Positions 4,558 to 8,814 of a DNA stretch of 8,814 bases are shown here, in pieces (position 1 is the first letter of the stretch; every line of letters starts with the position of its first letter). Under the pieces are notes generated by a model, which saw only the letters and a program-made list of their open reading frames with translations, was not told where the DNA came from and made no database searches. This DNA comes from Actinocrinis sp046724665 (GTDB lineage Bacteria > Actinomycetota > Actinomycetes > Streptomycetales > Catenulisporaceae), in the NCBI GenBank assembly GCA_046724665.1, contig JBKOWZ010000165.1, forward strand, positions 1 to 8,814. Reading direction: 5' to 3'. A program made the translations under genes and the position numbers.

Positions 4558-6138
4558 ATGACGAGCGACGACTTCCACGTCTACGACACCACCCTGCGCG
4601 ACGGCATGCAGCAGGAGGGACTCAGTCCGTCGGTCGCCGACAAACTCGCCATCGCCCGGCACCTCGACGGGCTCGGAGTCGGATTCATCGAGGGCGGTTG
4701 GCCGGGGGCGAACCCCAAGGACACCGAGTTCTTCAGACGCGCTCAAACAGAGCTCGAGCTGAAGCACGCGCAGCTCGCCGCGTTCGGCATGACCCGCCGT
4801 TCCGGTGTGAAGGCCGCCGACGACCCCCTGGTGGCCGCACTGCGCGAATCCGCGGCGCCGATCGTGACCCTCGTCGCGAAGGCGCATCCCCGCCACGTCG
4901 AGCTCGCGCTCAAGACCGGTCTGCGCGAGAACCTGGCGATGTGGCGCGACACCGTCGCGCACCTGGTCGCCGAGGGCCGCCGGGTCTTCGTGGACGCGGA
5001 GCACTTCTTCGACGGCTACCTGCTCGACCGCGACTACGCGCTGGAGTGCGTGCGCGCCGCCGTCGAGGCCGGTGCGGACCTGGTCGCGCTCTGCGACACC
5101 AACGGCGGCATGCTGCCGAACCAGATCGGCGACGTGGTGGCCGACGTCGTCGGCGCGACCTCGGCCCGGGTCGGCATCCACTGCCACGACGACTCCGGCT
5201 GCGCGGTCGCCAACTCCCTCGCCGCGATCGACGCCGGGGCCACGCACGTGCAGGGCGCGGCCAACGGCTACGGCGAGCGCACCGGCAACGCGAACCTGTT
5301 CACCATCGTCGCCAACCTCCAGCTCAAGAAGAACCGCAAGGTCGTCCCGGACTCGGCCCTCGCCGAGATGACCCGGATCGCGCACGCGATCTCCGAGGTG
5401 ACCAACGTCGCGCCGTACAGCAAGCAGCCGTACGTCGGCTTCTCCGCCTTCGCGCACAAGGCCGGCATCCACGCCTCAGCGCTCAAGGCCGACGCCGACC
5501 TGTACCAGCACATCGATCCGGCCGTGGTGGGCAACGACATGCGGGTGCTGGTCTCCGACATGGCCGGCCGCTCGAACATCGAGCTCAAGGGCCGCGAGCT
5601 GGGCTACGACCTGTCCGGCGACCGCGCCGCGCTCACCCGCATCACCGAACGGGTCAAGCAGCTCGAGGCCGAGGGCCACTCGTTCGAGGCCGCCGACGCC
5701 TCCTTCGAACTCCTCCTGCGCACCGAGCTGGACGGCGGCGAGCCTGTCCCGTTCTTCACCGTCGAGTCCTGGCGGGTCATCGTCGAGGAGACCGCGGACG
5801 GCAGGCACGTGAGCGAGGCGACAGTCAAGATCCACGCCAAGGGCGAGCGCATCATCGCCACCGGCGAGGGCAACGGCCCGGTCAACGCGCTGGACACGGC
5901 GCTGCGCCAGGCCCTCGGCCAGCTCTACCCCGACATCGCCCGGCTCGAGCTGACCGACTACAAGGTGCGCATCCTCGAGGGCGACCACGGCACGTCCTCA
6001 CGTACCCGCGTGCTGATCGAGACCAGCGACGGCGAGGCGAACTGGTCCACCGTCGGCGTCGAGGAGAACATCGTCGCCGCGTCGTGGACGGCCATCGTCG
6101 ATGCCGTGACCTACGGCCTGCTCCGCGACCACCGCTGA
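4558..6138 (+). CDS. cimA: (R)-Citramalate synthase
   Basis: Condenses pyruvate with acetyl-CoA to (R)-citramalate, opening the threonine-independent route to 2-oxobutanoate and isoleucine. The protein is 526 residues, the usual length of the long bacterial CimA class and distinct from LeuA. The N-terminal TIM-barrel of the DRE-metallolyase family shows YDTTLRDGMQQEG at 9-21 (catalytic R14, metal-binding D15), the metal-ligand histidines H208 and H210 in HCHDDSG, and GYGERTGNANL at 237-247. The linker has AHKAGIHASA at 299-308, and the C-terminal LeuA-type dimer/regulatory domain spans roughly 400-526, which in the family binds the feedback inhibitor (isoleucine for CimA). The wording GMQQEG, rather than the GEQ-type motif of LeuA, supports CimA over 2-isopropylmalate or homocitrate synthase. 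A terminator and Ile-codon leader upstream suggest regulation by isoleucine supply at transcription, alongside feedback on the enzyme. Confidence 0.93.
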   Translation: MTSDDFHVYDTTLRDGMQQEGLSPSVADKLAIARHLDGLGVGFIEGGWPGANPKDTEFFRRAQTELELKHAQLAAFGMTRRSGVKAADDPLVAALRESAAPIVTLVAKAHPRHVELALKTGLRENLAMWRDTVAHLVAEGRRVFVDAEHFFDGYLLDRDYALECVRAAVEAGADLVALCDTNGGMLPNQIGDVVADVVGATSARVGIHCHDDSGCAVANSLAAIDAGATHVQGAANGYGERTGNANLFTIVANLQLKKNRKVVPDSALAEMTRIAHAISEVTNVAPYSKQPYVGFSAFAHKAGIHASALKADADLYQHIDPAVVGNDMRVLVSDMAGRSNIELKGRELGYDLSGDRAALTRITERVKQLEAEGHSFEAADASFELLLRTELDGGEPVPFFTVESWRVIVEETADGRHVSEATVKIHAKGERIIATGEGNGPVNALDTALRQALGQLYPDIARLELTDYKVRILEGDHGTSSRTRVLIETSDGEANWSTVGVEENIVAASWTAIVDAVTYGLLRDHR

Positions 6139-6221
6139 CTGCCTGCCCTACGCTGCCCTGACCACGTAGCCGACGCTGCTCACACCCGATAATGCGGTCC
6201 ATGGCCAACCTCACCGCCGGG

Positions 6222-6227
6222 TAGGCT
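6222..6227 (+). promoter_or_regulatory. TAGGCT -10 box, predicted leaderless promoter of the FAH-family gene
   Basis: The same TAGGCT hexamer as before leuB, ending 7 bases before the GTG start, with no Shine-Dalgarno sequence nearby. Transcription would begin at or next to the start codon. No convincing -35 is visible. This suggests the FAH-gltX pair can be transcribed apart from cimA. Confidence 0.55.
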
Positions 6228-6234
6228 CAGAACC

Positions 6235-7038
6235 GTGCGCATCGCGAGATTCTCCCTGCCCGACACCGCGGCAGACGCCGGGGCCGTGCGCTTCGGCCTG
6301 GTCGAGGGCGACACGGACCGGCCCGACACGATGGTGATCGCCGAGCTGGCCGGCCACCCCTTCACCCCGGACCCGCAGCCGACCGGCCGCGCCTGGCCGG
6401 TAGAGGAGGTGCGGCTGCTCGCCCCGGTGCTGCCCAGCAAGATCGCCGCGATCGGCCGCAACTACGCCGACCACGCGAGGGAGCTCGGCAACGAGGTCCC
6501 CGAGGTGCCCATCACCTTCCTCAAGCCCTCGACCAGCGTGATCGGCCCGAACGAGACGATCGCCTACCCCGAGATCTCCAAGGAGGTCCACTTCGAGGCC
6601 GAACTCGCGATCGTCGTCGGCCGTCTGTGCCGCCAGGTCCCCCGCGAACGCGTTAAAGAGGTCATTCTCGGCTACACGTGCGCCAACGACGTGACCGCGC
6701 GCGACCTGCAACGCGCCGAGGGCCAGTGGGGGAGGGCGAAGGGCTTCGATACCTTCTGCCCCCTCGGCCCCTGGATCGACACCGACGTCGATCCCGCGGA
6801 CCTGGCCGTGACCTGCACCGTCAACGACGAGCTGCGCCAGGCCGGGCGCACGTCGCAGATGATCCGCGACGTGGCCGACCTCGTGGCGCACATCACAGAG
6901 GCGATGACCCTGCTGCCGGGCGACGTGATTCTGACCGGCACGCCGTCGGGCGTCGGCCCGCTGCAAATCGGCGACACGGTCTCCGTGGCCATCGAGAGCA
7001 TCGGCACCCTGACCAACCGCGTCGTCAGCCGCGACTGA
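6235..7038 (+). CDS. Fumarylacetoacetate hydrolase family protein
   Basis: A 267-residue protein from a GTG start, chosen because the TAGGCT box places the transcript 5' end there and no ribosome binding site offers another start. The FAH catalytic domain covers about 65-265: KIAAIGRNYADHARELG at 69-85, FLKPSTSVIGP at 95-105, metal ligands E121 and E123 in HFEAELAIVVG, D152 in GYTCANDVTARDLQ, AKGFDTFCPLGPW at 168-180 and the late DVILTGTPSGVG motif at 230-241. Members hydrolyse, decarboxylate or tautomerise small acylpyruvates and oxaloacetate with Mg or Mn in the cytosol. The sequence does not tell which; an annotation such as 2-hydroxyhepta-2,4-diene-1,7-dioate isomerase would be over-specific. 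No aromatic catabolism genes are nearby. It lies 44 bases before gltX, an arrangement I recall from other actinobacteria (Rv2993c next to the Mycobacterium tuberculosis glutamyl-tRNA synthetase), which hints at a housekeeping or metabolite-repair role. Confidence 0.9.
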   Translation: MRIARFSLPDTAADAGAVRFGLVEGDTDRPDTMVIAELAGHPFTPDPQPTGRAWPVEEVRLLAPVLPSKIAAIGRNYADHARELGNEVPEVPITFLKPSTSVIGPNETIAYPEISKEVHFEAELAIVVGRLCRQVPRERVKEVILGYTCANDVTARDLQRAEGQWGRAKGFDTFCPLGPWIDTDVDPADLAVTCTVNDELRQAGRTSQMIRDVADLVAHITEAMTLLPGDVILTGTPSGVGPLQIGDTVSVAIESIGTLTNRVVSRD

Positions 7039-7070
7039 CCACTCACTGTTCCCACCCCCTCCGACGACCT

Positions 7071-7076
7071 GAAGGA
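7071..7076 (+). promoter_or_regulatory. gltX ribosome binding site
   Basis: GAAGGA lies 6 bases before GTG at 7083. It sets the gltX start; the same frame is open far upstream into the FAH gene, but no start there has a ribosome binding site. Confidence 0.7.
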
Positions 7077-7082
7077 CCCTGC

Positions 7083-8723
7083 GTGACCACCCCCGCCGCC
7101 GCCCTAGCACCCGACGCCGTCCGCGTCCGCTTCCCTCCGTCCCCCACCGGCGACCCGCACGTCGGCATGGTGCGTTCGGCGCTGTTCAACTACGCCTTCG
7201 CGCGGCACTACGGCGGCAGCTACGTCTTCCGGATCGAGGACACCGACGCGGCCCGCAACACCGAGGAGTCGTACACAGCGCTGCTCGAAACGCTGCGCTG
7301 GATGGGCCTGGAGTGGGACGAGGGCCCCGAGGTGGGCGGTGCGTACGGACCGTACCGCCAGTCGGAGCGCTCCGAGATCTACGCAGACGTCGCCGCACGC
7401 CTCAAGCAAGGCGGCTATGCGTACGACTGCTACTGCACCGCCGAGGAACTCGAAGCCGGTCGCGAGCGTGCCAAGGCCGAGCACCGCACCCCCGGCTACG
7501 AAGGCACCTGCCGCAATCTGACGCCCGAGCAGATCGCCGCCCACCAGGCCGAAGGCCGCACGAGCGTCCTGCGCTTCCGCATGCCCGACAAGCCCCTCAC
7601 CTGGAACGACCTCGTCCGCGGCGAGATCACCTTCGCCCCCGAGAACGTCTTCGACTACGTCCTGGTCCGTGCCGACGGCTCACCGCTCTACACGCTGGTC
7701 AACCCGGTCGATGACGCCCTGATGCGCATCACCCACGTCCTACGCGGCGAAGACCTCCTCTCCTCGACCCCGCGCCAAATCCCCCTCCACGAAGCCCTCA
7801 TCGCCCTCGGCCTCTCCGAACGCGTCCCCGAGTTCGGCCACCTGCCGTACGTAATGGGTGAGGGCAACAAGAAGCTGTCCAAGCGCGACCCCGAAGCGTC
7901 GTTCAGCTACTACGTCAAGCAGGGCTTCCTGCCCGAGGGCGTCCTCAACTACCTGGCGCTCCTAGGCTGGTCGATGGGCGACGACCAGGAACTGTTCACC
8001 AAGCAAGAACTCATCGCCGCATTCGACGGCACCCGCATCTCGGTCAACCCCGCCCGCTTCGACCTGAAGAAGTGCGAAGCGATCAACGCCGTGCACCTGC
8101 GCCGCCTCGCCCCCGAGGACCTGGCCAAGCGCATCCTCCCGTTCCTCGCCGCCGCCGGCCTGCTCGCCAGCAGTGCCAGATCCGGCACCGGCACCAAAGC
8201 CAACACCGACGCCGACACGGACGCCGATGCCGGCACCGACACCGACACCAGCACCGACCCCTTGTCCCGCGGTGCCGATGCCCCCACCGGCCACCTAGCG
8301 AACGACGCCGAGTGGCGCACACTCCTCGCCGCCATCCCGCTCATCCAGGAGCGGATGGTCGTCCTCTCCGACGCCCTCGGCATGGTCGGCTTCCTCTTCA
8401 CCCCCGAAGCCTCGTTCACCATCGACCCCGCCGATGCCGAAAAGGTCCTCACCCCCGAAGCGAAGCCCGTCCTCGAAGCCGCCATCGCCGCCCTAGAGCC
8501 CCTCGCCGAAGCCGAGTGGACCACCGCAGCCATCGACGAGGCTCTACGCCACGCCCTCATCGACGGCCTCGGCCTGAAGCCCAAGGTCGCCTTCACCGCG
8601 ATCCGAGTCGCCGTAACCGGCCGCCGAGTCTCCCCACCACTGTTCGAGTCCCTCGAACTGCTAGGCCGCGACCGCACCCTCACCCGCCTGCGCACCCCCG
8701 CCCAACTGCGCACCGTCGCCTAG
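7083..8723 (+). CDS. gltX: Glutamyl-tRNA synthetase (class I) with an internal insertion
   Basis: Attaches glutamate to tRNA-Glu in the cytosol, and possibly to tRNA-Gln where Gln-tRNA is made by GatCAB amidation. From GTG at 7083 the protein is 546 residues, longer than the common 470-500. Class I signatures are clear: RFPPSPTGDPHVG at 16-28 (the HIGH motif as HVGM, 26-29), FRIEDTD at 49-55, YRQSERSEIY at 91-100, VLRGEDLLSSTPRQ at 219-232 and the KMSKS loop as KKLSKRDPEASF at 263-274. The discriminating Rossmann-fold and stem-contact parts are intact, so it should be active. Residues about 363-404, in the C-terminal anticodon-binding half, form a low-complexity Thr/Asp/Ala/Gly stretch with no counterpart I know of in this family, explaining the extra length. 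The codons lean toward C at third positions more than in leuB or ilvE. It may be co-transcribed with the FAH gene 44 bases upstream. Confidence 0.95.
   Translation: MTTPAAALAPDAVRVRFPPSPTGDPHVGMVRSALFNYAFARHYGGSYVFRIEDTDAARNTEESYTALLETLRWMGLEWDEGPEVGGAYGPYRQSERSEIYADVAARLKQGGYAYDCYCTAEELEAGRERAKAEHRTPGYEGTCRNLTPEQIAAHQAEGRTSVLRFRMPDKPLTWNDLVRGEITFAPENVFDYVLVRADGSPLYTLVNPVDDALMRITHVLRGEDLLSSTPRQIPLHEALIALGLSERVPEFGHLPYVMGEGNKKLSKRDPEASFSYYVKQGFLPEGVLNYLALLGWSMGDDQELFTKQELIAAFDGTRISVNPARFDLKKCEAINAVHLRRLAPEDLAKRILPFLAAAGLLASSARSGTGTKANTDADTDADAGTDTDTSTDPLSRGADAPTGHLANDAEWRTLLAAIPLIQERMVVLSDALGMVGFLFTPEASFTIDPADAEKVLTPEAKPVLEAAIAALEPLAEAEWTTAAIDEALRHALIDGLGLKPKVAFTAIRVAVTGRRVSPPLFESLELLGRDRTLTRLRTPAQLRTVA
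8184..8258 (+). repeat. Degenerate ACC-GAC / GCC-GAC repeat within gltX
   Basis: Codons alternate among GGC, ACC, GCC, GAC and ACG, producing the Thr-Asp-rich stretch around TDADTDADAGTDTDTSTD (residues 375-392). The imperfect 6-base period keeps the frame. It looks like slippage-driven expansion inside a permissive loop of the anticodon-binding region. Confidence 0.7.
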
Positions 8724-8814
8724 CGCCACGCCCCTCTCACCCCCCTGCCCCCCCCCCCCCCACCCCGGCCCCCGTCACCGCCCCCCGTCGCCCCCGCGGC
8801 CCCCGCCCCCCCAC
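8724..8814. other. C-rich, G-poor tract after gltX, with a 14-C run
   Basis: About three quarters of these 91 bases are C, with only a few A and T, and 8748-8761 is an unbroken run of 14 C. The minus strand has many runs of four or more G and could form G-quadruplexes. On the plus strand, C-rich and G-poor RNA right after a stop codon resembles a Rho loading site. It may also be error-prone sequence near a contig end. No gene is seen. Confidence 0.55.

Noticed and set aside
4384..5472. 362-codon minus-strand frame opposite the cimA start
   Set aside because: It crosses the attenuator and inverted repeat and mirrors cimA codon phase; no protein-like features.
6139..6234. Terminator after cimA
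   Set aside because: Only a 5-bp CTACG/CGTAG repeat (6148-6152, 6165-6169) is visible, without a T tract; too weak to call.
6678..7082. Open extension of the gltX frame into the FAH gene
   Set aside because: It overlaps a conserved gene in another frame and is Arg-rich junk; GAAGGA before GTG 7083 gives a standard GluRS N-terminus.
6211..7110. 299-codon minus-strand frame opposite the FAH-family gene
   Set aside because: Low-complexity Gly/Val/Asp/Arg translation, antisense to a gene with all catalytic motifs.
1..8814. tRNA or rRNA genes, CRISPR arrays, insertion sequences, phage genes, rare TTA codons as a control signal
   Set aside because: None found on reading both strands: no cloverleaf with CCA-end context, no regularly spaced repeats, no transposase or terminal repeats, and no TTA codon noticed in the real genes.

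Overview
The window is chromosomal DNA from a high-GC actinomycete. Nearly every codon ends in G or C, several promoters look leaderless with TANNNT -10 boxes, and the gene set matches actinobacterial branched-chain amino acid loci. The secreted Ig-like protein and overall style would fit a filamentous group such as Catenulisporales or Streptomyces relatives, but genus is a guess. I see no mobile element, tRNA, rRNA or CRISPR array.

Layout. Bases 50-1369 (minus strand) encode a Sec-exported protein made of about four beta-sandwich (Ig-like) units, function unknown. A divergent region of roughly 580 bases follows; it holds a weakly supported small ORF (1697-1918) and the promoters. On the plus strand come five housekeeping genes: leuB (1947-3098), ilvE (3228-4325), cimA (4558-6138), a fumarylacetoacetate-hydrolase-family gene (6235-7038) and gltX (7083-8723). 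The window ends in a very C-rich, G-poor stretch.

How the genes work together. CimA joins pyruvate and acetyl-CoA to citramalate, the entry to threonine-independent isoleucine synthesis. LeuB performs oxidative decarboxylation in leucine synthesis and, in the citramalate route, probably also the beta-methylmalate step. IlvE carries out the final transamination for Leu, Ile and Val. GltX charges tRNA-Glu; glutamate is also the IlvE amino donor. The FAH-family gene next to gltX is a familiar actinobacterial neighbour with no settled role.

The most interesting part is non-coding: the ilvE-cimA gap. It contains a promoter-like sequence, a 15-codon leader ORF with tandem Ile codons (MWTRPII...), several competing RNA pairings, and an intrinsic terminator hairpin with a T tract just before the cimA ribosome binding site. 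This looks like an isoleucine-sensing transcription attenuator. A perfect 14-bp inverted repeat brackets the promoter, and its right arm contains the leader AUG, so read-through RNA from ilvE could hide that AUG. The leuB-ilvE gap is also packed with three consecutive hairpins. GltX carries an unusual Thr/Asp-rich low-complexity insertion.
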